A DNA stretch of 60,458 bases, from positions 1 through 60,458 of the forward strand of contig JAMDHS010000113.1 of assembly GCA_029717555.1 (NCBI GenBank). Reading direction: 5' to 3'. The translations under genes were made by a program, and so were the position numbers. Source of the stretch: Peribolospora baueri. Lineage: Eukaryota > Basidiomycota > Peribolosporomycetes > Peribolosporales > Peribolosporaceae. The notes under the pieces were generated by a model. It ran no database searches, was not told where the DNA came from, and saw only the letters and a list, made by a program, of their open reading frames with translations. Below are positions 34,180 to 44,388 of this stretch, piece after piece (the first letter of the stretch is position 1; each line of letters begins with the position of its first letter).

Positions 34180-35432
34180 GGCGGGCGGAGGGGGGGATGG
34201 TCGACGACGAGGGCGTCGGCGAGGACGCGTGCGAGAAGGAGGGAAGTGTGCTGGCGGGACGAAGAAAAAAAAAGTAAAGAAAAAAAAGGGACGGGGGATG
34301 GAATGAGGAAAAAGGGCGGGGCGGGAATAGATGGGGTGCCGAGTTGGCGTGCGTGCCTGCCACACGCTCGGTCGGTCGGTCGGTGGCTCTGGCGAAGGGG
34401 AGGTGAAGAGGAGGGGTGTGGAGGAAGAAGGGAAGCGGTGGTGGGTGTAGAGAGAGGAGGAAGGGAATTTTGGAGGCTAGTGAGCGGGGCTGTCTAGCGA
34501 GGTGCAACGCCCCCACCCATTTGCGGCGGCGTCGGCGGCGGCGGCAAAGGGACGCCGTCTTGTTAGAACGGGTCGTCGATCGTTCCCATTCATCTCGTCT
34601 CGCTCTCGTTCGCGCTCTCCCTCAGTCTCGCTCGCTCGCTCGCTCTCTCTATCTCTCTCACCTTTCGCTGCGCTGCTTCGGTTCAATCCGGCCTGCGGAG
34701 TTGTTAGAGTTGCGCTCTCGCTCTCGGAGGGAGGGGGATGACGGGGGACTTGTAGGTAGGAGCGGTGGTGGTGGTGTACAGTGCTGGAGAGACGTCGGTG
34801 GGTGCGGAAGGGGGGAGGAACGACGGCGGAAGAAAGTAGGGATGGAGGTGGAGGTGGACGGTGGACGGTGGACGGTGGATAAGGGACGAAGGACGGAGGA
34901 CAAGGGACGAAGGACGAAGGACGGGATTATGGATTATGGATTATGGATGGTGGTGGTGACGAGCAGGCAGGGGTGAGCGACAAGGGCGAAGGCGAGGGCG
35001 TCGGGAGAAGAAGGGCGGGCGCTGGCGGGCGATGGTGCGGGGACGAGGGAGGAGAAGTGAGACTGGAGAGTGTCAGACTGAAATCACGCACGCCGAGACA
35101 GACAAGACAGACTCTGATAGACGCAGACAGACAGACAGACTGTGATAGACTGACAAGACTGACAAGACCGATGACTGTCAGAAAGAAGGTAAAGGAAACG
35201 CCGTCCACTTTCACAACCGTCTACGTTTCTAAGTTCTGTAAGTGTAATTAATCTCTGCGGCCGACTAGCTAGCCATTCGGACACATGCTACTGTATGTGC
35301 TTAAGTGACATGACGAACGCGACTGGCTAGGTAAGGAAAGTCAAGGCGTGGGAGGGTAGCAGGGTAGGGCAGGGCAAGCAAGCAGGCTAAACCCAAGTTT
35401 AAGGAAGGAGGGGAGGAAGAAAGAAAAAAGGA

Positions 35433-35468
<36 letters not shown>

Positions 35469-36473
35469 AAAAAAAAGGCCTTGCCCGCTCGTTCGTTGGC
35501 TGATCGTTGGCTCGCCTCCGTCTCCGTCGGCGCCGCCAGCAGATAGATATTGTAGATGTACTTCATACCGCCCACAGTAGCACTACTGTACAGCACTACC
35601 ACCGCCACCGCCACCAGCGCCATCACATCACGTACCACCCCCCGCGTTTGTCCCTTCCTCGGTACCTCCTAGTTCATTTCAGCACGCCCACCGCCTCGGG
35701 CGCCGGCCTCCTTAGCCCGCCCGCTCCGTTAGCGGACAGACGGCTGAGCAGGATGGCGGACTAGACTAGAGCGCGGAGGGAGGGAGGCAGGGAGGGCGTG
35801 CGGGTGTGTGTAAGCTATGCAATGCACTTCTCCACGTAGCTTTCTCGAGTACGTACAGGGTATAACGAGAAACCGCGAGCCGTCCATCTTTTTTTCTTCT
35901 GTCCGTCTGTCTGTCTTTCTGTCCATCTGTCGGTCGGTCGACATACGCACACGAAGAGCGTCCGTCGACAAGCGGCGCTCGCTCTAGTTTGCTGCCGTAC
36001 GGTACATTACATACAGCACGATCACCATATACACAATCTACGCCACTTCCATGCTCGGTCAGCCTTTCAACGTATACACACATACGTACACACGACGCCC
36101 CGCCCCGCCCCGCAGTCCCACCGCTGGTTTGGCTTGCGGCTTGCACCCACCCATCTTTTGCTCCTTGCCGCAACGCGCGGGTCTAGGACCTACATACAGC
36201 AAGGACGGACGGCGGACGGCCGGACGGACGGATGGAGAGGGCGTGTCTCGGTGGCCGTCCGTCAGCCCCCGCTCCTCCGCACCGTCCCAATCTTCTCACA
36301 CGATGGATCACTCTTGCTTGCACGTACCGCTGCCGCAGTCGACGACCACAGCCGCAGTCGATCGGCCTCCCCGTGCCTGGCCTCGCCCGACCCGGTCCCA
36401 AGAAGAAGCAATCCACCTACCCCATCTCACCGACCTGACCTGACCTGACCTGACAAAGCACAGCACATCCGCA
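34180..36473. other. 2.3-kb divergent intergenic region rich in simple repeats
   Basis: Upstream of both the G alpha gene (-) and TRM13 (+). It contains GGACGGT/GGACGAA minisatellite-like repeats at about 34856-34922, three copies of GATTATG at about 34925-34945, CAGA and GACTGACAA repeats at about 35095-35170, a (GAAA)n microsatellite at about 35430-35476, and a CCTGA repeat (five-base unit) at about 36432-36454. No coding region is supported. Confidence 0.55.
35430..35476. repeat. (GAAA)n microsatellite ending in an A run
   Basis: About ten GAAA units, then a run of A. Simple sequence repeat in the G alpha / TRM13 intergenic region. Confidence 0.8.
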
Positions 36474-38706
36474 ATGACGGCCGCCGTCCAGGCGACGACG
36501 CGCGCCCCTCCGCCGCCACCGCCGCCGCCGCCTCCGGACAGCAGGCCGTACCAGTGCCACTACTTCCTGCCGCGCAAGGGACGGTACTGCAGCTTGCGAG
36601 CTTCGTATGGGAATTGGTGTGGAGGTGAGTGATGGCGGCGTCCTGGCGTGGTGGCATTGGGGAGGGATCGTCGTCGTCGTCGTCGTCGTCGTCGTTGATC
36701 CGCACATCTTGTACGGACCCACCGACCCACCGCCGCCCTCGTCCCCCGGCAGAGCATGTTCCCCAACCCCAGGCACCCGGCGCGTCCACCGCGTCCACCA
36801 GCAAGACCGCACCACCACCGCCGCTGCCGAGGCGCATCCCTTGTCCGTACGACCGCACGCACACCACCTTCGAGCACCTCCTCGACCGCCACCTCTCCCG
36901 CTGTAACGCCCGCCCCACCGCCCGCGCCCGTCAGCCGCAGTGGTTCGAGCACGACGCCAACGTCCTTTGTCCCGCTGCTCTTTCACGTCCGTGCCCAGAT
37001 GCGCTGGCAGAGATGGCGACGGTGACAGAGACGGAAACGGAGACGGAGACAGAGAAAGAGGCAGACCGACTGCGCGCGGAGCGCAGAAAGGCCAGGAGGG
37101 CAGCCCTTTTGGCCGCCCTTCAGGGAGGAGAGGCGCTAGCGTCTCTTGCGACGACCGTCGAGAGCGCTTATGACGCTCATGTAGGCCCGTTGGACCGCCG
37201 CGTCGAGGAGCACGAGGCGATGGACGAGCGATTGTGAGTCGGCGGTCGCCTTTCTCTTCATCTTCATCTTCTTCTTCTTCTTCTTCTTCCACACCTTTCT
37301 CACCGCCCTCCTTCTCTCCCCAATCACCTCAGAGAAGAGCTTACCGGTTGGAACTCGAAGCACGCCAAACAGCAAGGCTCCCTTCTCGGTCATGCCCGCA
37401 AGCGAGGCTGGCTTTCGTCCCCGTCCTCGTCCTCGTCCTCGTCAACGGCCTTTGTAGAGTTCGGTTGCGGCAGAGGTGAGCCCACCGCCCCGCCACCACT
37501 TCATCATCCCCCTTCCTCACCTCTTCTCTCCCCCGCCCCCACGACCCAGCCGAGCTCTCCCGTTACCTCTACCGTGCCCTCGACCCCTCCGTCCATTCCA
37601 CCTTTGTCCTCGTAGACCGCGGACCGGCGAGGAGAAAGGTGAGCCCTGCCTTGAGCCCATGCCCGCCTGCCTGCCCTTCCCCACCAGTCATTCCCCCCTC
37701 TTCTCACCATCACACCCCCTCGCTTTCGCTTTCTCGCCCGCCAGCACGACGTGTACATTCGCGAAGGCCGCGACCGCACCAAGCCGCCTCCGTTCTCGTC
37801 GTCGTCGTCCTCGTCGTCGTCCCCCTCGTTGCCCTCAAGCGGCAGAAAAGACACAAGCGCCCTGTCTCCGCGCCTCGCCCCGCCCCCTCACGTCGTCCAG
37901 CGCTTGCGCACGGATATCAAGGACCTCCGTCTCGCCCATGTCGACGCCGTCCACGCAGCCGGCTCCGTCGTCGGCTACTCTAAGCACCTCTGCGGGAGCG
38001 CGACGGATCTGACGCTGGAGTCTTTGAGGCGCTTTAAGCAAGATCGGCGACAGTGAGCTTTTTTCGTCGTACTCGATCCACCTTTGGTTTGCTTTTTCCT
38101 CGTGTCGACCGCCCCCGTTCTGTTCCCTCGATTTCGACCGCTGACGACGCGCTCTCTCTCCCTCGTCCGATATCAGCGCGCTGCGCGGCTTCTTCATCGC
38201 TCTTTGCTGTCATCACCGCTGCACGAGCGAGACGTACGTCGGGCGCGACTTTCTCCGCTCCCTCGGACTGCAGCTGCCGCCTTCTTTGGTCGACCTGGTC
38301 GACGAGCCGTCGGAGGGGACTGTGCCGGAGCTCGAGGTGCTCTCTGCCATCAGCTCGTGGTGGACCAGCGGCGACGGGAGGGGCGAGCATGGAGCGCCCG
38401 GAGACGGTCCGCCGGAGGCCCAAGGTCCGGCTCCGGCTGAGACGCCGTCCGCGGGCAGGTGAGTGTCGAACCAGTCCTTTCTCTTCCAGCAGGACGACCC
38501 TTTCTCACTCTCCCTTCCCTTCTCCACCCATCAGTATACCCTGGTCAAAGCGCCGTCGCATCGGCCTCCAAGCCAAACGCCTCCTCGATGCCGGCAGGCT
38601 CGCGTACGTCCGGCGCGAGCTTGGCTTGGATGCAGAGCTCGTCGAGTACGTCCCGCCGGAAGTGAGCTTGGAAAACGGCCTGTTGATAGCTTGGAGTCGA
38701 GAGTGA
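36474..38706 (+). CDS. TRM13: tRNA 2'-O-methyltransferase Trm13
   Basis: S-adenosylmethionine-dependent enzyme that 2'-O-methylates position 4 in the acceptor stem of some tRNAs. Seven exons, 36474-36624, 36753-37233, 37333-37475, 37550-37638, 37745-38052, 38177-38458 and 38535-38706, all in phase, give 541 residues. Domains in order: an N-terminal CCCH-type finger with cysteines at about 28, 39 and 48 and the CGEH end; a U11-48K-type CHHC finger CPYDRTHTTFEHLLDRHLSRC (about 79-99 in two parts); an acidic/basic helical region; the Trm13 methyltransferase domain with FVEFGCGRAELSRYL, VLVDRGPARRK, RLRTDIKDLRLAHV, GYSKHLCGSATD and FIALCCHHRC; and the end RRELGLDAELVEYVPPE. Cys and His of CCHHRC are family hallmarks. 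Ser-rich low-complexity inserts are local additions. Confidence 0.94.
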
Positions 38707-39042
38707 CTGGTAGATTAGACGCTTGCGACACGCCTGTAGTGACTTGGACTTGGAAGGAGAGCTGCCCGTTTGGAAAGATGTGCAAAAAATGGGTGTTTTC
38801 TATACCTCAGTCCGTCGTGTTTGTCTCTCTTATTTTAGTAGTCAGTGCGCCTGGCCGTTCCAAGCCGGTCGGTGCCGCAGTCAGCCAGAGAGCGAGATGG
38901 ATGGAGAAGACAATCATCATCATCATCATCATCACTCGCAGTTCTTGTTCTTCCTCCTACACCCACCCTCGCCTTTTCCCATCCCGTCTCCGAGCTCGCG
39001 AGCACGCACACGCCCATCTCCCAGCCGCTTCGCCTCGCCTCC
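38707..39042. other. Short intergenic region TRM13 / VPS9
   Basis: 336 nt between tandem genes, with an (ATC)n microsatellite at about 38911-38935, roughly 110 nt before the VPS9 ATG. No gene. Confidence 0.5.
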
Positions 39043-41135
39043 ATGGCCGCCCAAGAGGACCGTCAGCCGTCCGGACCTCGTGCCGCCGACGACGCCGGCT
39101 TGGAGGGCCTTCAGGACATCGGGAACAGCTTGCCGGACGTCGACCGGCGTGCCCACGGTCCTCCTGCCCCGTCCTCGGCCTCCGGGAGAGCTTCAGAGGC
39201 TCCGGCGGGCGACGACGACGCGGTGGCCTCTTCCTCCTCCCGTCCTACCTCCGCCTCCCTCAACCTCCCCCAGTTCGATCCCGCCTCGTATATGGCTCGT
39301 CTCAAGGCCGCCGCCGCCGCTGGCGCCGCATCCTCTTCCCCCGATCACGCCGCCGGGGAGGAAGAAGGAAGGGAGGAAGAGGGCCAAGTGGCTCTTGCGC
39401 CGCCGCCGCCCCGACCCTCCGACTCTGTCGCTTTGTCCCCTCCGCCTACCGTGGAGGGTCTCATGAGGGCGGGGCAGAGCCCGAGTCCTGACGGCACGCC
39501 CGCTACCACCCCGCGGCTATCGGAAAAAGCTTTGGACGAGGAGGAGCAAAAAGCCGGGCCAGGTCCCAGGGCTGGCGAGGAGAATCAAAAGTCGTCTGAA
39601 GGTGGCGGCGATGGCGATGCCGAGCCGCCCGCGGTTCCTTCCAAGCACGAATCGCCCGGCCTCGCCGTCGTCGCGCCTCCTGCCTCTCACTCCCGATCCC
39701 CTTCCAGCGCCTCTACGTCCTCCCGCCATCGTCACTCTGAGCTCCCACCTCTTCCGCCCGAAGCTGGTCTCCCGTCCGGCGGCGGAGAGCACGCTTCCGC
39801 CGGCGATCGACCCCAGCCCGCTCTTCCGCCTGAGACGCCCGCCGCTTCAGCATACCCGTTTCGCTTCCCAGCCGCGCCAACCAAGCGTGATCCCCCTCCA
39901 CCGTCATCCGGCCGTCCCCAGCCCAAGGTCGACGCGTCCTTGACCTCTTCCCAGCCGAGTGCGTCTGCCGGTCCAAGTGCATTGCAAGGCGCCAAGGGCG
40001 TGGGCGAGCAGAAGGGCAGCTCGGCGAGCTCCATCCCGGAGCAGATCAACACCCCGATCAGCCCTTCGGAAGAGACGATGAACATGGTCGCCAGCGCCTT
40101 TCGTCGCGGTCCCAGTCCGCTCGCCACGGGATCCACATCTCGCCCGAGCACGCCGAAGGAGAAGGCTTTACCGACCGAGCCTGTCTCCGCCTCGATGCCG
40201 CCTGTGACGCCCCGGACGGGTTCCCGGGGCGGGTCTTTGAGCGGACAGCAGCTCGCGGCCATGGAAGGGGGCGAGAAGCGATCGAACTCGGACAAGGGGG
40301 CGAACGCGGCCACCGCGACGCCATGGTCTTCGAGGGTGGACGAGGTGCCGTTCGACTTCAATCGGTTCTTGGAGCAGATGAAACATCGGAGCGCGCAGCC
40401 TGTCGGGGAGTACGTCCGAAGGTGAGAGGCGTTCCTCAAGTCTCTTCTTCTTTCGCGTCCTGTGCGCTCGCTTAGTTGAGCGTTCCGCCGTGTGTGCGTC
40501 GCATTCAGTTTCATCAAAGGGTTCAGCAAGAAGCCATATCGGGTCAACGACCAGATCAAGCTGATCTTTGACTTCCTCGACGTGAGCGTCCGCAGTCCCA
40601 CTTTCATTTCCATTTTGGACCACTTCGACTGACCCCCGTCGTATCGTATCGTCGCGCGTTCGCATCTCTTTCGAACCCCACTCTAGTTCATATCCGAGCG
40701 GATGCGCGAATGCGAAGTGTGGCGGGACCTGTCCGAGCGCGAGTTCGACAACGCCACCGAGGCGATGGAGAAACTGGTCATGAATCGATTATACCCTTTG
40801 TCAGTCGTTCTTCCAGTCGCCCTCTTCGGCGTTCCGTGTCGTTTCATGACCTGACCGACTGGTTATCTCTCTTTGACAGCACCTTCACCCCCGTCGTCGA
40901 CCGCACCCGCGGTCCGATTGTCACCGATGACCTCGAGCGCGACCACGTGTTGCGCCAACGCATACGATTGTTCAACTGGATTCGCGAGGAACACCTCGAC
41001 GTTCCGACCGGCGAGCACTCGGCCGGCTTCATTTCGTTTGCTCAGCAGGGTGAGCATCGTTCCGCCGTCTTTAAGACTTGAAACATGTCATGCTCAGTTT
41101 CCTCCGCGGCGGCACTCGCACTCGTACTTTATTTC

Positions 41136-41208
<73 letters not shown>

Positions 41209-43011
41209 CGTTTGTCCCCGTAGAACTGCTCAAAATTAACCATTACAAGGCGCCTCGAGACAAGCTCATCTGCATTCTCAACTGCTGCAAGGTCATCTTC
41301 GGTGCGTGGCCTCCCCGTCCGTCATCTCGCTTGACCTTCCGCGCTCCACGAACGAGGCTAACGTCTGTCGCTCGCTCCACAGGTCTCATCCGCCATTTGT
41401 CCGGCGAGGAAAACGCGGACACTTTTGTGCCTGTGCTCATATTCGTCGTGTTGAGGGCCAACCCTGAGCATCTGGTCTCGAACATAGAGTATATCAACCG
41501 CTTCAGGAACCCTGATAAGCTCAGTAGCGAGTCGGGATACTATCTATCGAGTTTGGTGAGGAGGATCTGCCTTGTTTGTTTGTTTCTTTCTTTTCTGACT
41601 TGGTTGACCATGACGTTTATTCTCTTCCTGCTTGTCTCTTTCAGATGGGGGCCGTCTCTTTCATCGAGACGATGGATCACTCCTCGCTTTCCAACATCAC
41701 TCAGGCAGAATTTGAACGGTGAGCCGACCTGTCGGCTCGACGTCTGTCTCGGTGACATGTCTCACAACGGGCTCACATCTCTCTTTTTTTTCTTTCAGAA
41801 ACGTCGAAAACGCCGTCCAGAACCTCGCCTCGGCGCCTCCTTCTCCGAATCCAACCCATTATCCCGATTCACAGCAGAGCCTCACCCTCCCACCGTCCAC
41901 CTCCTCTGGCGAAGACTCTGCGAGGGCCTTGCCTTTCACGCCGAGCAGCAACACCTTCGCCGACGACACTCGCGCTTTCTTCGCAAGGACAGGCGAACGT
42001 GCGGGCGAAGTCGGCAAAGCGGCGGCGGCCGGTATCAGCAAACCGCTGGGAGTGATTGGTAAATTTTTCAACGACGCGGTCGAGCAAGCGCGATCGCCTG
42101 ATTTGGCAGGGAAGAGCTCGTCGTTTCCACGACGCTTCGGCGGATGGCCGTTCGAGAGCGGCGAGGACGAGAGTGGGACCGGCGGGTCTGGCGCGCGCGA
42201 GCAAGACCCCAATTGGGGATCCGCTTGGTCCCGGTCGTCCAGACCGGGCACGGGCACGGGCCAGCCCCAGCAACATCTCGCTCCAACGCCTCTGCGACAG
42301 GGCCCACCGTGGCTGCAAGACCGATATCACGCGGGGAGCAGCGGCATCGGCACGCCGTCTGACCTTGGCGGTCTCTCCCCCTCAGCGAGTCCGGCCCCTG
42401 GGACGCCGACGCCGGCGGACCGTGATTACAGCCCATCTCTCAGTCCAGGCTACCTTCAACAGCACCAGCAGCCGTTCGCGTCAGGCTATCCGGGTGCTAA
42501 CGCTCGGCAACGGTATCTTTACGCCCAGCGGGAGGCACTGCAGAGCCATTTGTATCGCCAAGCCGGTGACCGACAGCAGTACCGAGACCGAGACCCGCCG
42601 AGCCCCGTCCCGACGCCCCAAGACCTACAGGCAATGACGACGCAGATCGACCACGCGGCGGCGGAGCGGTTGCGTGCGGGCGTGGAGACTCTCAGGAGCA
42701 TCTTCCCGGACGTTGAGGAGGTGGTCTGCGAAGGCGTGCTGGAGAGCGTCGAAGGCGACGTCGGAAGGGCAGTTGAAGCGCTATTGGAGATGAGTCAGGC
42801 GGCTGGCGCCGGAGCCGGACGCTCACCGAATCCGGCGGGCGAGTCGCAGAGTCGGACGCCGGCCGACGACGCATTCGGAGCCTATGAGCATGGCGAAGGC
42901 AGGGGGGTCACCGAGCCAGGCCCCCCAGTTGGAGACCTTATCGACATCGACCTCGGGGAGGAAGGTGGGGACGCAACAGCGCCAGAGGACAAGGAGAAGG
43001 CCTCGTCTTGA
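39043..43011 (+). CDS. VPS9: Vps9-domain Rab5 GEF with C-terminal CUE domain
   Basis: Exchange factor activating Rab5/Vps21 on endosomes. Eight exons, 39043-40421, 40509-40581, 40687-40799, 40880-41049, 41224-41301, 41383-41555, 41645-41718 and 41799-43011, all in phase, 1,090 residues. About 445 disordered Ser/Pro-rich residues precede the helical bundle and VPS9 core at about 460-690 (FIKGFSKKPYRVNDQIKLIF; HYKAPRDKLICILNCCKVI; ENADTFVPVLIFVVLRANPE; LVSNIEYINRFRNPDKLSSE; SGYYLSSLMGAVSFIETMD). The ADTF-P and ESGYYLSSL motifs hold the catalytic Asp and Tyr regions of the family. A CUE domain at about 978-1021 (LRSIFPDVEEVVCEGVLE then GRAVEALLEMS) would bind monoubiquitin, as in yeast Vps9. The fourth intron contains a 72-nt T run. 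Confidence 0.95.
41137..41208. repeat. 72-nt uninterrupted T run inside a VPS9 intron
   Basis: T41137-T41208 lies in the intron 41050-41223, ending 15 nt before the acceptor AG. It is the longest homopolymer in the window. Confidence 0.9.
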
Positions 43012-43449
43012 GTCTTTTCCAAGCGTCATCTCCCTTTCGTCATTCTCTGTTCGCCATCCTTGGCTAATTTTTCAGTACCCACGTGTAAAGTCCACTATCT
43101 GTCCCGCTACTCAATATACCTTCGCGTTCGTTACACACTCCTTTTCGTATACATTTACCGGACGTTCTCATTCTGCGAGCCGCTGCCCATCTCGGCCGCC
43201 ACACCTCTGTAAGCCTAATCTCGTGTACCTGTACCTAAACGAGGACAATTTCCACAGACAAGTCTCAAGAGGAGAGCCCTGGTGAGACAGCACGGACAAC
43301 CGGCGTCCGTATCCATTCTCAGTGACATTGATCTTTTCTCGGGTTGCCCACACCATCTGCCCGCGTGTCTTTACTAAACATGAGAAAGGCAGCATATGAT
43401 TGACGGCACATCCCGACGCCGCTCTTAGATTCTCCCTTTCTTTCCTACA
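43012..43449. other. Intergenic region between convergent genes
   Basis: Shared 3' region of VPS9 (+) and the I9 inhibitor gene (-). Lower GC than the coding flanks; nothing else recognised. Confidence 0.5.
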
Positions 43450-44142
43450 CTAGAGCTCCTGAGAGCGAGGTCCCTGGGTCGTGTACGTCTTGTCGGGCTC
43501 TGAAAACGCAAAACGTATGACAAGGAAGGGGGTCACTGAAAGCGCCTCCTAAAGGAGTAGCTGAGTCCGCTCTCTGCAGAGGAAAAGAAAAAAACGTAAA
43601 CAACGTTGCAAAACCTACCGATGTACTGGATTGGCCCGTCTCCGCCCACGAGGCTCTTAAGCGTCGGAAGATAAGCGTCGGGAACGTCGGCCGCGAATCC
43701 CTTGATAATAGAAGAGTCGTACGTTTGCGTGACCTTTCCTCCTGCGGAGGTAAGCAAGGACTGTTGCTGCTTCGTTTAGACGTTGTAAAAAAAGCGTTTC
43801 GTATCAGAATGCCAGAGACGAAGAAAATGGCGCGTCAATCGACAGGCGCAGGCAGCGGGGAGAAGAACATGAAGGCGGGACCACGCTCGCCTTTACGACG
43901 TCATCGCGCGTCGCGCTGTCTTTAAAAACAACAACGTACGCGGCTAGATAAAAAGCAGAACAGTGAGCGGTACTGCGCATGTTCGTTTCAATGGGTCTCT
44001 TCAGGAATCCTCGTACATCAGGAATGCGCCGAGACGCTAGACGCGCCCTTGACGAAGACTCACCTCCCATCGCTTCGGGTGTGAGGATCAGTGCGACGAG
44101 GAGGGAGATGGCCGCAACATAATGGCTGATACAAGCAAGCAT
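43450..44142 (-). CDS. Secreted I9-type (subtilisin propeptide-like) protease inhibitor
   Basis: Stand-alone Inhibitor_I9 domain, the fold of subtilisin propeptides and of yeast Pbi2. Four exons on the minus strand, 44142-44064, 43943-43885, 43769-43619 and 43499-43450, give 112 residues. The first about 26 residues look like a signal peptide (YVAAISLLVALILTPEA). The domain follows: AYVVVFKDSATRDDVVKA (strand 1 plus helix), GGKVTQTYDSSIIKGFAADV (the conserved GG-K-V...Y and KGFAA core), PDAYLPTLKSL, and the C-terminal EPDKTYTTQ strand that in this family occupies the protease active site. No protease catalytic domain follows. The third-exon acceptor is the least certain point; 43771-43770 is chosen to keep the helix and frame. 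Yeast Pbi2 is cytosolic or vacuolar without a signal, so a secreted form targeting an extracellular or vacuolar subtilase is inference. Confidence 0.82.
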
Positions 44143-44388
44143 ATGTCTGGGACGCTAAAAAGCTGGAGGCAGCGGGGTGAGCCTGGCTTGGCGAGCTGGC
44201 AAGTGGCAGATGCCGTCGATGGGGGAGAAAGCAAGTCGGACACAGCGCCAAGTCGTCGCTCATGGCTCATTATATAAGCGATCAGTGACATGCACGTGGC
44301 TGGCGGCGGGCGTGCACTGACCACATGCGCGGACCCATCCGCACCACCAACCTCCTCTCACCCCATCACAACTCGACCGCTCCGGATC
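44143..44388. promoter_or_regulatory. 246-nt bidirectional promoter with a TATATAA box
   Basis: TATATAA near 44270-44276 lies about 115 nt before the FMO ATG (+) and about 130 nt before the inhibitor ATG (-). This is the whole space between the two starts, so the two genes probably share regulation; that is inference. Confidence 0.55.

Noticed and set aside
35430-36460. CRISPR-like or regulatory arrays among the short repeats upstream of TRM13
   Set aside because: They are simple microsatellites with no spacer structure, in a eukaryotic genome.
41085-42062. 325-residue frame with a long Phe run
   Set aside because: It is produced by reading the T run in a VPS9 intron and then an alternative frame of VPS9 exons.
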